Source: CAZWSX01 sp964636985 (lineage in GTDB: Bacteria; Planctomycetota; Planctomycetia; Pirellulales; Pirellulaceae). Taken from it: a stretch of DNA of 64,000 bases. A model generated the notes under the pieces. That model ran no database searches, was not told the DNA's origin, and saw nothing but the letters and a program-made list of their open reading frames with translations. How positions within the stretch are numbered: position 1 is the first letter of the stretch; each line of letters opens with the position of its first letter. Positions 1 to 8,469 of this stretch are shown here, piece after piece. The stretch lies in NCBI GenBank assembly GCA_964636985.1, contig CAZWSX010000001.1, forward strand, positions 558,001 through 622,000, read 5' to 3'. The translations under genes were made by a program, and so were the position numbers.

Positions 1-294
1 GACCTTGAGCAGTTGGACGATCCGTCGATCTGTCGACAGAGCGACCAGTTTTTCGACCTCGCGCGACAGCAGCGACCAGTCGACCCCGCGGCGATGCGCA
101 TAGAACTTGATGGCGACGCGGCGACCCGTGTTCTTGTCGACCGCCAACCATACTTCACCGTAGGCGCCGACGCCAACTTGCCGGATGGCCTCGAAGCCTT
201 CGACTTCCAACGGGGGCGCGAGCCGTTGCTGGCTCAACTGTTGCGAGCGAAGCTCGTCTGAGGGAGACTGGCCTTGGGTGAAATCGGTAGACAT
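1..294 (-). CDS. Serine/threonine protein kinase, N-terminal part (runs off the left edge)
   Basis: The minus strand is open from an ATG at 294 to the window edge, giving 98 codons. After about 30 polar residues the translation has a glycine-rich ATP loop, GVGAYGEVW, followed by a VAIKF segment with the ATP-anchoring lysine, which is the start of a Hanks-type kinase domain. The rest of the gene, including the HRD and DFG motifs, lies outside the window. It lacks the N-terminal zinc ribbon of the two kinases at 2.7-8.2 kb and its loop sequence differs, so it is a separate kinase type. Planctomycetes carry many such kinases. The substrate cannot be told. Confidence 0.75.
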   Translation of the reverse strand, partial: MSTDFTQGQSPSDELRSQQLSQQRLAPPLEVEGFEAIRQVGVGAYGEVWLAVDKNTGRRVAIKFYAHRRGVDWSLLSREVEKLVALSTDRRIVQLLKV

Positions 295-496
295 GAATCG
301 CTTTTACGCTTTCGTCCAACAGTTCGCCCGATTGCCCAACAAGCAAAAGCCCAACACGATACCGCCGATGAGTTGAAGTAGCCGACGAGTTGAAATAAGT
401 GAAAGGTACGCCGGATTGGGCGGACCCGTGGCTTCCGCAATGTCATCTCAAGTCTATCAAAAGTACGAACCCACCTTGTCCCGCAAGATTCCCGAA

Positions 497-1780
497 ATGT
501 CCAAGATTTCACGCCATTTGCGTCTCTTTGGCGCGACCACGGCAGTCGTATGGCTCTGCCTGTGCTTAATCGCACCAGCCGTCTCGCAACAACCGAGCGG
601 GAACAAGACAGACGAACCAGGAACCAAGGCCGCTAGTGTGCCCGCCGCGGACAAGTTGGATGGGCGCGATGGTCGACCGCTAGCCCTCGATGCGTTTCGC
701 CCCCGCCCCGCGCTCAAGGTCAAACAAACGCTTCTGCCGCACGCCAAGTTTCCGGTGATCGATATCCATACGCACTTTGGCGTGAAGCTTCCGCAGACCA
801 AACAAGCGCTCGACGACTTCGTGGCGGTGATGGATCGACAGAACATCGCCATGTGCGTGAGTCTCGACGGCCGCTGGGGCGACCACATCGACGATCACCG
901 CAAGTTCCTCGGCGAACATGCCAATCGCTTCGCCATCTTTGCCCAAGTCGACTGGCGCGGCGCCGGCAAGGTGGACGAACCGACAACCTGGGCGTGCAAT
1001 CGCGCCGACTTCGGCCGCGCGGCGGCGCTCTCGCTGGTCGACGCAAAAGCGCGCGGCGCGGTCGGACTGAAAGTCTTCAAGGGACTCGGCCTCGAATACA
1101 AAAACCCCGATGGCTCCCTCATCCGAGTCGACGACCCGCGGTGGGACCCCATCTGGCAAGCTTGCGGCGAGTTGGGATTTCCGATCGTGATCCACACCGG
1201 CGATCCAGTTGCGTTCTTCGACCCGATCGACGAGCACAACGAGCGTTGGGAGGAACTCCACCGCCACCCCACTTGGAGTTTTCACGGCCCCCAGTTCCCG
1301 ACGCACCGGGAAATACTTCAGCAACTACTAACGGTGGTCAAACGCCATCCTAAGACGAACTTCATCGCCGCCCATTTGGCGAACAACGCCGAGGATTTGG
1401 AGACGCTCGCGAAGTGGCTCGACGAGTATCCCAATCTCTACCTCGATACCGCGTCCCGCATCAACGAACTGGGCCGCCAGCCGTACACCGCCCGCGAGTT
1501 CCTGATCAAGTACGCCGATCGCATCCTCTTCGGCACCGATGGCCCCTGGCCAGAACTACGGCTGCAATCGTACTGGCGGCACTTCGAGACCTACGACGAG
1601 TTCTTCCCCTACTCCGAAAAGGACTTTCCCCCGCAAGGGTTATGGAACATTTATGGGGTTGGCTTGCCAGATGATGTTTTGAAGAAGATTTATCGAGAGA
1701 ACGTGGAGAGATTGCTGCCCGCGTTATCGGACAGACTGGAGGCCAACAGGGTTCAGAATGTACCTACCAAAGACCATTAA
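497..1780 (+). CDS. Secreted amidohydrolase-family metal-dependent hydrolase
   Basis: Residues 1-30 from the ATG at 497 look like a signal peptide (basic MSKISRHLRL, then a hydrophobic stretch ending near AVSQQ). The reading frame is open upstream to 416, but that stretch lacks signal-peptide character, so 497 is preferred. The mature part has amidohydrolase-2 signatures: DIHTHFG (metal-binding HxH), IVIHTGDP, AAHL and a late FGTDGPWPE whose Asp is the expected metal ligand. The family holds TIM-barrel hydrolases and decarboxylases acting in one metal site. The substrate is unknown. Export to the periplasm is inferred from the leader. The gene stands alone, divergent from the kinase at the left edge. 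Confidence 0.75.
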   Translation: MSKISRHLRLFGATTAVVWLCLCLIAPAVSQQPSGNKTDEPGTKAASVPAADKLDGRDGRPLALDAFRPRPALKVKQTLLPHAKFPVIDIHTHFGVKLPQTKQALDDFVAVMDRQNIAMCVSLDGRWGDHIDDHRKFLGEHANRFAIFAQVDWRGAGKVDEPTTWACNRADFGRAAALSLVDAKARGAVGLKVFKGLGLEYKNPDGSLIRVDDPRWDPIWQACGELGFPIVIHTGDPVAFFDPIDEHNERWEELHRHPTWSFHGPQFPTHREILQQLLTVVKRHPKTNFIAAHLANNAEDLETLAKWLDEYPNLYLDTASRINELGRQPYTAREFLIKYADRILFGTDGPWPELRLQSYWRHFETYDEFFPYSEKDFPPQGLWNIYGVGLPDDVLKKIYRENVERLLPALSDRLEANRVQNVPTKDH

Positions 1781-1876
1781 AATCGATGGGAATTAGATTG
1801 CATTGTGGTTCGGCGCCCCTTATCTTTCGGCCATCGGTGAATCAACGGATTCGCCTCATCGTGATTTAGCATCTTG

Positions 1877-2575
1877 ATGAAACAGGGCCACTTTATGGGA
1901 TCCAAAGCTCGAGTCTTGTTTGTATTAGTGTTTGCCATCTCTTGTAACACATTGGTTGCGGCGCCTCCGCCATGCACTTGTCCCAAAGTCGAATACATGA
2001 TGTCGTACAACGGTGGTCAGGTAATTCACTATTGGACAGCGGTACGGCATGACCCAACGTGTGCCGATATGACGCCAACCACTATTTTTACGAGCCAAAT
2101 ACTAACACCGGGATGGTGTACCTCCAACAACTGTGTCAATTGCCTTGGTGACGCGCGATGCTGTAATGGAAGGAAACTCCTTGCGGATAACGAACCACGC
2201 CCACATCGGATGCGACCGCTCCATCACAAGCATGGCGCAGATTCGCGTGATAGCGTGACCGTTTTCAATTCAGGGCCACTAGGTCGGTTTGATGTGGCGC
2301 CAACCAAGTATTTTCAGTTCAAATTGCCCGGGAGCGGCGAAACGATATGGGCTCAAACCATGCTCGTAACGGACCGTCTTACCGGACAGAAGATGGCGTT
2401 CGCTGTTGAAAGCTTAGAGCCATCGTGTGCGTACGGGCATTGCATTGACCAAGAGTGCATCCCGGAAGGAGAACCTGGTTGCTGCGATTTCATATTCACG
2501 GTGTCCGCTGATGGAATAAAGTACACCGTCAACACGGTCGCACGGCCTGCGGTCACTAGGTGCCGCCAACGGTAA
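1877..2575 (+). CDS. Small secreted Cys-containing protein, copy A of the duplicated cassette
   Basis: An unrecognised protein of about 232 residues with a signal peptide (hydrophobic VLFVLVFAISCNTLVAA) and a mature N-terminus that begins PPPCTCPKVEYM. It has many cysteines, including CVNC and a CC pair, suggesting disulphides outside the cytoplasm. It is a diverged paralogue of the protein at 5224: both share C-x-CP near the mature start, a following Tyr-rich segment, and an FKL...W...LV segment further on. The start is uncertain: ATG 1877 and ATG 1895 both precede the signal peptide and neither has a strong Shine-Dalgarno. It converges on the kinase gene ending at 2726, an arrangement repeated by the next pair. 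A ligand or partner role for that kinase is inference only. Confidence 0.65.
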   Translation: MKQGHFMGSKARVLFVLVFAISCNTLVAAPPPCTCPKVEYMMSYNGGQVIHYWTAVRHDPTCADMTPTTIFTSQILTPGWCTSNNCVNCLGDARCCNGRKLLADNEPRPHRMRPLHHKHGADSRDSVTVFNSGPLGRFDVAPTKYFQFKLPGSGETIWAQTMLVTDRLTGQKMAFAVESLEPSCAYGHCIDQECIPEGEPGCCDFIFTVSADGIKYTVNTVARPAVTRCRQR

Positions 2576-2725
2576 ACTACGGAGTTAGAAGAGCAAGGAT
2601 TTACCGCTCAAAATCGGCACCACGAGCTTCAGCCATGCCCATCACATTCAAAAGCTGCTTTTGTTCGACGTCCGTATGACAAAGCAGCAGACGATGATTG
2701 GCAACTTGGTAGCCAAAGGTGTCTG

Positions 2726-4918
2726 CTAAGGCTCGTTTCTCGGGAGTTCGAAGCGAGGTTTTTGCGAACGAGCAAAGCGTACGCCCAGCCACGGTGCACC
2801 AGCGATTTTCGGCATACTGAACCGTCCTTGCGGACCCGGAACCCAAGCAGCCCGCTTTGGCAACGGGGCTATGAGGGGGATGGGCGCGCCACGTATGATG
2901 CACTCGGTTTTCGACAAAGGGTGTTCGTCTAGTCCAGGAATCTTTTGTTCCGGATAAAAGGTTGCCCAAGATTCCGTAATCTCCGCAACATTCGAGTACA
3001 GCCCATTGATCTCCTTCCGATTCTTGTCGTAGTCGGCAAGGCCAACGGCGCCCATGAACCATAGGCTGTCCGGCGAAGTGCCCGCCGCGTCCTCGAGGTT
3101 GCCCCATGGGTATGCAGTGGCCCCCTCGTTTGTTGCCGCCACTTCGTATTCGAATTCGGAGGGCAATCGCTTGCCTGCCCACTCTGCAAATGAAATCGCC
3201 TCGCGGTAGTCGACTTCCGTCACCGGGGAGTCGAGACTTCCCGGTTTTTCCCTCGCCGGTGCAAATCGCTTCCATTCCGCGATCGTTGCCTCGTACCGGT
3301 CGATGTGAAAGGCAGCCACGGGACGGTAGTGAAATGGGAACAATCCATTCCCCTGCTCTCCGATGGGTTGGTTGGGGATCGCGTCGTACGACGCCACGTT
3401 GGTTGTCACCGCAGAAGTAGGCGGGATATCGATGTCCATGACTTCAACGATACCCGACTTGTCTCGCTCCCAGACTGTTGGCCGATACATTCGATCCGCG
3501 TTCGCGACGTCTGGTGCCGGGACCTCGCGAAACACCTCGTGAAACCCATGACCCTCCGCCTCGGCCACGACGAGGTAGTCGCCGGGCAGCGTACGGACTA
3601 TGGCGTACCCATTTCTATCCGTTCGCACCTCGGCAGGAGAATCCTGTTCCTGCGGAACACCTGACAAAGGATGACGCCGCCAGAATTTCACTCTGGCATT
3701 CGCTGCCGGGGGCAAGACTGCTGGGTCCTTAAAATAGCGACGGTACGGCTTGAGTGTGCCATCCGATTCCACGCCGCGAAGCGTTACCGCGACCCGCACC
3801 GTGACACGGCCATCCTTGTTCGCTCCGCGTTGCAATAGGAATGCTCCAAGTAGTGCGCACAAAAGCCCAATTGCCCCTAGTGCCATGGCCAGCGAACGAT
3901 TGCGTTTCACCCAGCGCCAACCTCGTTCCAAAAGCGGCACCGGGCGAGCCACAATCGGCTTGCCTTCCAGATAGCGCTGCAAATCGTCCGCCAGCTCCGC
4001 GGCGGTTTGATAGCGGCGATCTGGTTCGCGTTCCATCGCGTGCGTTGTGATCGTGTCCAGGTCGCGCGGAACCTTGTTATTGAACCGACTCGGCGGGACG
4101 GGATCGAAGTTTTGCTTCAAGTCACTGATCGAGCGTTTGCTTCCTTCAAAGGGTGTCCGCTTCGTCAACAACTCGTAGAGAATGGATCCGAGTGAGTAGA
4201 CATCGCTTCTTTTATCCGCATCGGAGCTGCGTCCCGCGGCCTGTTCGGGCGCCATGTGGGCGACGTTGCCAAGGACCGCGTTGTCGCCGCCTACGGTGAA
4301 CTCGGCGCTGTCCGCCTTGGCCAGGCCGAAGTCGGTCACCAGCGGTTCACGCAGGAGTGACATCAGGATGTTCGAGGGTTTCAGGTCCCGGTGAACAACC
4401 CCACTCTGGTGTGCGTGATGGACTGCTCGGCACACTTTTTCAAAAAGTTCGACCGCCTCCCGTGGCGATTGAAACGGATGATTCGCGACGTAGTCGCGAA
4501 GCGTTGTTCCTCGAACGAAGTCCATGACTATGGCTGTGAGCTCTTCGCGATCGATCACACGGCGGACACGGACAATGTTGGGATGGTCCAACTGGGCCAT
4601 GACCCTGGCTTCGCGCAAAAACAGATTTTTGTCCGACTCGGTAAAGTTCTCGCAGCGAGGAATTTTTATGGCGACATAGTTCTCGAGCAGCGTATCGCGG
4701 GCCTTCCAAACGGTCCCGAAAGTTCCGCGGCCGAGCTCGATTTCCAGCTCGTACTCGTCGATGAACCCTTTTATTTTCGGGGCCAACGTCTTGGTCGTCT
4801 CGCCCGTGTGGGGAGTGAGCTGGCTCCCGCAATGCGAGCACGTGACCACCACAGTGGCGTCGGCCTCGTCGACGATCTCGATCTTGGCGCGACAGTTCGG
4901 GCAGTTGATGTGTTTCAT
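2726..4918 (-). CDS. Zinc-ribbon Ser/Thr kinase with TM segment and SUMF1-like C-terminal domain, copy A
   Basis: 730 residues. Order: zinc ribbon at 6-30 (CPNC, CSHC), kinase domain at about 55-315, one TM segment near 343-364, a CNA-B/carboxypeptidase-regulatory-like beta domain near 407-466, and an FGE-sulfatase (SUMF1)-like domain at about 525-718. Kinase residues are intact: GRGTFG loop, VAIK with Lys85, HRD 176-178, DFG 196-198, APE 223-225. The SUMF1 part keeps KRLPSEFEYE, YPWG and GLYSNVAEI but ends IRGAP rather than RGGSW and lacks the FGE catalytic cysteine pair, so it is probably a sensor or binding module. With one TM, the kinase is predicted cytoplasmic and the C-terminal part external. 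The ATG at 4918 is chosen because it starts MKHINCPNC, conserved with copy B; the open frame continues to 5092. Kinase halves of the two copies are about nine in ten identical by eye, the outer halves much less. Confidence 0.9.
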   Translation of the reverse strand: MKHINCPNCRAKIEIVDEADATVVVTCSHCGSQLTPHTGETTKTLAPKIKGFIDEYELEIELGRGTFGTVWKARDTLLENYVAIKIPRCENFTESDKNLFLREARVMAQLDHPNIVRVRRVIDREELTAIVMDFVRGTTLRDYVANHPFQSPREAVELFEKVCRAVHHAHQSGVVHRDLKPSNILMSLLREPLVTDFGLAKADSAEFTVGGDNAVLGNVAHMAPEQAAGRSSDADKRSDVYSLGSILYELLTKRTPFEGSKRSISDLKQNFDPVPPSRFNNKVPRDLDTITTHAMEREPDRRYQTAAELADDLQRYLEGKPIVARPVPLLERGWRWVKRNRSLAMALGAIGLLCALLGAFLLQRGANKDGRVTVRVAVTLRGVESDGTLKPYRRYFKDPAVLPPAANARVKFWRRHPLSGVPQEQDSPAEVRTDRNGYAIVRTLPGDYLVVAEAEGHGFHEVFREVPAPDVANADRMYRPTVWERDKSGIVEVMDIDIPPTSAVTTNVASYDAIPNQPIGEQGNGLFPFHYRPVAAFHIDRYEATIAEWKRFAPAREKPGSLDSPVTEVDYREAISFAEWAGKRLPSEFEYEVAATNEGATAYPWGNLEDAAGTSPDSLWFMGAVGLADYDKNRKEINGLYSNVAEITESWATFYPEQKIPGLDEHPLSKTECIIRGAPIPLIAPLPKRAAWVPGPQGRFSMPKIAGAPWLGVRFARSQKPRFELPRNEP

Positions 4919-5223
4919 TGCGAGCTTGTCTGTAAATATATGACTACAACGCAAGCGACTATTGTCACCAGCTGGTGGGCAAATGGCCAAAGTATGAATT
5001 CCGCTTCTGCACGTTCGCGACGTGCATTCAAGCGGCTGCATCAGGCACGTCCAACCATTCTGAGGGACCTCCCCTCCCCCGACCTGGATCAAGGCTAGGA
5101 AAACGGCAGATTCTCGCGACCAACCTGCGCCGTTTTGTCAAAAAGGATTTGCAGCCGGGGATTGCGCCTTTTAGAGTGCGACGGAGGTGAGTCCCTAATC
5201 TCGAATCAATCGCCGAGGCCCCC

Positions 5224-5979
5224 ATGAGAATGTCGAGTCAGTTTTTCGTCCATTTGTGCGGATTGTTGATCGTCGTTCTGGGCACTAGCGCGCTCGCAAT
5301 CGCGGATTGCAATTGTCCGCGGATGCTCTACATGACCGTGACGTCGAACGGCCAAATCTATCGCTATTACATGGCCACGCGATACGACGACAGCACGGCG
5401 CCGTGTACCTCGAAGACGTCTACGACGATGTATTCGAGCTCGCTGTTGGACTGCTCCAGTACGTGTTGTACTGGCGATTGTGTGGCTCTTCCGGTATCGG
5501 CTCCCGTCGCGCCACCTGCGCCCGCCGCGCCCCCTGCGCCCGCCGCGCCCCCTGCGCCCGTAGCCACTGCCTTACCGGCGTCACCAAATGTCGATCCGCT
5601 CCAGCCTGGGAATCGCAAGAAAGCATATAAGGGGAACCTTACTACCCAGTCCTGTGCGCTACCGGGAGAATGTTGGGAGGTGAAAAGCTTGACGGAGATC
5701 GATGACTTTTACTTCAAGCTCAAGCGTGCCGACACTTCGGAAGTGTGGGTCCACGCTTTGGTCCACAAGGTAAAATTCCAGATCACGAAGACCGGTGGCA
5801 CGAAGATCAAGGCTTCCAGGTTTGTTGCCCACGGTTTTGAGGTCGACGGCAATCCTCCTATTGGCAGCGACGTGGTTGACGACGTGATTGTCGGCGACCA
5901 GGTGGGGAGCGAAAAGCACGTCTACAACGCGACTGTCTCCGGTTTGGACGTCCTGGCCATCACGACGGCGATTCCCTAG
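5224..5979 (+). CDS. Small secreted Cys-containing protein with Ala-Pro repeat, copy B of the duplicated cassette
   Basis: A 251-residue protein with a signal peptide (HLCGLLIVVLGTSALAIA) and a mature start DCNCPRMLYM, homologous in layout to the protein at 1877. Cysteines cluster at about residues 20-90 (CNC, CSSTCC, GDC). A linker of alternating Ala and Pro near residues 90-120 is encoded by an 18-bp tandem repeat at 5509-5562 and is missing from copy A. The C-terminal half has a FYFKLKR...VWVHALV segment matching FQFKLPG...IWAQTMLV of copy A. Start ATG 5224; ATG 5230 is an alternative. It converges on the kinase gene ending at 6005, only 25 bp away. Function unknown. Confidence 0.7.
   Translation: MRMSSQFFVHLCGLLIVVLGTSALAIADCNCPRMLYMTVTSNGQIYRYYMATRYDDSTAPCTSKTSTTMYSSSLLDCSSTCCTGDCVALPVSAPVAPPAPAAPPAPAAPPAPVATALPASPNVDPLQPGNRKKAYKGNLTTQSCALPGECWEVKSLTEIDDFYFKLKRADTSEVWVHALVHKVKFQITKTGGTKIKASRFVAHGFEVDGNPPIGSDVVDDVIVGDQVGSEKHVYNATVSGLDVLAITTAIP
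5509..5562 (+). repeat. 18-bp tandem repeat (3 units) encoding the Ala-Pro linker
   Basis: Three consecutive 18-bp units of the type GCGCCCCCTGCGCCCGCC, with one substitution in the first unit and two in the last. Each encodes Ala-Pro-Pro-Ala-Pro-Ala (last codon Val in unit 3). The repeat lies in frame in the gene at 5224 and may vary in copy number between strains by slippage. Confidence 0.85.
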
Positions 5980-6004
5980 GCTGCAAACCCAACGCGCCGC
6001 ATTG

Positions 6005-8197
6005 CTACGGCGACGCAGTCAACTTGAATCGCGGTTCGCGAGAGCGGGCAAAACGCAAGCCCACGCGTTCGCCCGCTGGATCGGCCTTCATCACCGCATG
6101 CCGCGTGGCGACGGTCACCTCCCAATCCGCGCGGGGAGGTTCTCCCTGTCCGATCGATGGGGGAGCGCCGCGAATCATGAAGTATTCGCGAGCCTGCGGG
6201 CTTTCAAGAAAATCCGCAGATCTTTGCGGCGGGTACAAGATCGCCCAGGTCTCGGTCATTTCGGCAACGTTGGAGAACAACCCTCTTACACCCTTGGTGT
6301 TGATGTCGTAGGCCGCGTGCCCAACAGGACCAATCGTCCACACCGTTTCCTCTGCAACCTGGTCCAGCGTGCCCCAGGGAAAGAGCGTGGTACCTTCGTT
6401 CGTTGCCGCGGTTTCGTATTCGAATTCCGTGGGAAGGCGTTTTCCGGCCCCCTCTGCAAATTCGAGCGCCATGGCATATCGCAGATCGGTCACCGCGTTC
6501 TCGGGGTTGCCGTTTTGTACCCGGTTGGGAAAGACGCGGTTCCACGTTGCGGCCGAGACCTCATCCTTGTCGATCCAAAATCCTTCCACAGCCCTGAAGT
6601 GGGTGGGAAACGATTCGTTTGCCGCGCCAATTCTCTGAGCCGACTTCGAATCGTAGGCCGCCATATCGCGGATTACAAAATCGAGCGGCGGGACGTCGAC
6701 TTCCCACAGCTGAATGGCACCCGATGGAAGAACGAACCAACTGTCGTGGCGAAATATCCCTGGCGGTCCCTTGGCGAAATCGGGGACGTTGCGAAAGACC
6801 TCGTGAAAACCGTGCCCTTCTACGTCGGCAACCACTAAGTAGTCACCCGGCAGCAAGCGGACGTTCGCGTAGCCTTCCTTATCGGTTCGTACTTCCTCGG
6901 GCGAGTCTTTCTCCTGAGGCTCGCCCGAAGCCTTGTCGCGCCGCCAGAACTTCACTCTCGCGTTGCTGGCGCGCTTCAGCTTGATCGGCGCCTCCGAGAT
7001 ATTGCGCCGCGCCTCGAGAAAGCCATCCGTTCCCACGTTGCGGATCGTAATGGGAATGCGCACCGCCTGTCGACCGTCGACGACAGCCTGACCGCTTCCG
7101 GTGGCGTTGCGCACGACCATTCCGACGACCAGTAATCCCAGTAGACCAATCGTGCAAAAGGCCGCCGCCAGCGAACGATTCCGCTTCGCCCAACGCCAGC
7201 CCCTTTCGAACAACGGTATCGGGCGGGCCAAAATCGGTTTGCCATCCAGATAACGCCGTAAATCGTCCGCGAGCGCCGCGGCCGTTTGGTATCGGCGTTC
7301 CGGTTCTCGCTCCATTGCGTGCGTGGTGATCGTATCCAGGTCGCTTGGAACTTTATTGTTGAACCTGCTGGGCGGAACCGGATCGAAGTTCTGCTTCAAA
7401 TCGCTGATCGAGCGCTTGCTTCCTTCAAAGGGAGTTCGCTTCGTCAACAACTCGTAAAGAATAGAACCGAGCGAGTAAACGTCGCTCCGCTGGTCGGCGT
7501 CGGAACTGCGTCCGGCGGCCTGCTCAGGCGCCATGTGGGCCACGTTCCCTAGCACGGCATTGTCGCCGCCAACCGTGAACTCGGCGCTGTCGGCTTTGGC
7601 CAGGCCAAAGTCGGAAACCATGGGCTCGTGATGAGCCGTCATCAAGATGTTCGAAGGCTTCAAGTCGCGATGGACCACGCCGTGCTCGTGCGCGTGATGA
7701 ACGGCCCGGCACACCTTTTCAAAAAGCTCGACCGCTTCTCGCGGCGACTGAAAGGGATGGTTGGCAACATAGTCGCGCAACGTCGTCCCTCGAACAAAAT
7801 CCATCACGATGGCGGTCAACTCTTCGCGATCGATCACGCGGCGGACGCGAACGATATTCGGGTGGTCCAACTGAGCCATGACCCTGGCTTCGCGCAGAAA
7901 CAGGTTCTTCTCCGACTCGGAAAAGTTTTCGTAGCGCGGAATCTTGATCGCGACGAAGTTGTCGAGCAGCGTGTCGCGAGCCTTCCAAACGGTGCCAAAA
8001 GACCCCCGGCCAAGTTCGTCTTGCAACTCGTACTCGTCGATCCGCCCCTTCACTTCGGGGGCCAGGGTCCTGGTCGTCTCGCCCGTACGGGGAGTGAGCT
8101 GGCTGCCGCAGTGCGAGCACGTCACCACCACGGTGGCATCGGCCCCCTCGACAATCTCGATCTTGGCTCGACAGTTCGGGCAGTTGATGTGTTTCAT
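6005..8197 (-). CDS. Zinc-ribbon Ser/Thr kinase with TM segment and SUMF1-like C-terminal domain, copy B
   Basis: Also 730 residues, with the same order as copy A: CPNC/CSHC zinc ribbon at 6-30, kinase domain with GRGSFG, Lys85, VVHRDLKPSN, SDFGLAK and HMAPEQ, TM segment near 343-365, a short beta domain ending DYLVVADVEGHGFHEVF, then a SUMF1-like domain (KRLPTEFEYE, FPWG, GLFSNVAEM). The start at 8197 is fixed by the MKHINCPNC opening shared with copy A, although the frame is open to 8419. The TM and outer parts have diverged strongly while the kinase core has not, as expected if the two share cytoplasmic output but sense different things; that reading is inference. FGE catalytic cysteines are absent here too. 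The gene is transcribed away from lysS. Confidence 0.9.
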   Translation of the reverse strand: MKHINCPNCRAKIEIVEGADATVVVTCSHCGSQLTPRTGETTRTLAPEVKGRIDEYELQDELGRGSFGTVWKARDTLLDNFVAIKIPRYENFSESEKNLFLREARVMAQLDHPNIVRVRRVIDREELTAIVMDFVRGTTLRDYVANHPFQSPREAVELFEKVCRAVHHAHEHGVVHRDLKPSNILMTAHHEPMVSDFGLAKADSAEFTVGGDNAVLGNVAHMAPEQAAGRSSDADQRSDVYSLGSILYELLTKRTPFEGSKRSISDLKQNFDPVPPSRFNNKVPSDLDTITTHAMEREPERRYQTAAALADDLRRYLDGKPILARPIPLFERGWRWAKRNRSLAAAFCTIGLLGLLVVGMVVRNATGSGQAVVDGRQAVRIPITIRNVGTDGFLEARRNISEAPIKLKRASNARVKFWRRDKASGEPQEKDSPEEVRTDKEGYANVRLLPGDYLVVADVEGHGFHEVFRNVPDFAKGPPGIFRHDSWFVLPSGAIQLWEVDVPPLDFVIRDMAAYDSKSAQRIGAANESFPTHFRAVEGFWIDKDEVSAATWNRVFPNRVQNGNPENAVTDLRYAMALEFAEGAGKRLPTEFEYETAATNEGTTLFPWGTLDQVAEETVWTIGPVGHAAYDINTKGVRGLFSNVAEMTETWAILYPPQRSADFLESPQAREYFMIRGAPPSIGQGEPPRADWEVTVATRHAVMKADPAGERVGLRFARSREPRFKLTASP

Positions 8198-8469
8198 GGC
8201 GAACTTGCTTAAAGAGATTGCGGTCGCTTTTGTCGGACGGGGCCAGCGACGCAACCCAACGGTCATTGTTGCCATGCGCGAGTCCGCAGGCAATCGACGC
8301 CTGTTCGAAACTTTGCGTTCAATCCTGCTGCGAGCATCACTCGGACGGGGTAGTGACGTTGACCGTCGATGCCCCGAAACTACAATGCCTGCCAGCCGCA
8401 TTTCGAGTCCTAAGTTCATACTTTTCGCGGGGTTACGTCGAATCCCCCGCGTGGAAGATCGCCCGCTCC

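Noticed and set aside
2726..4918. The SUMF1 domain of the kinases as an active formylglycine-generating enzyme
   Set aside because: The end reads IRGAP instead of RGGSW and the required cysteine pair is missing; no sulfatase is nearby.
5888..6838. A 316-codon open frame on +
   Set aside because: It lies opposite the SUMF1-like part of kinase copy B, has no start site or domain, and its composition is that of a shadow frame.
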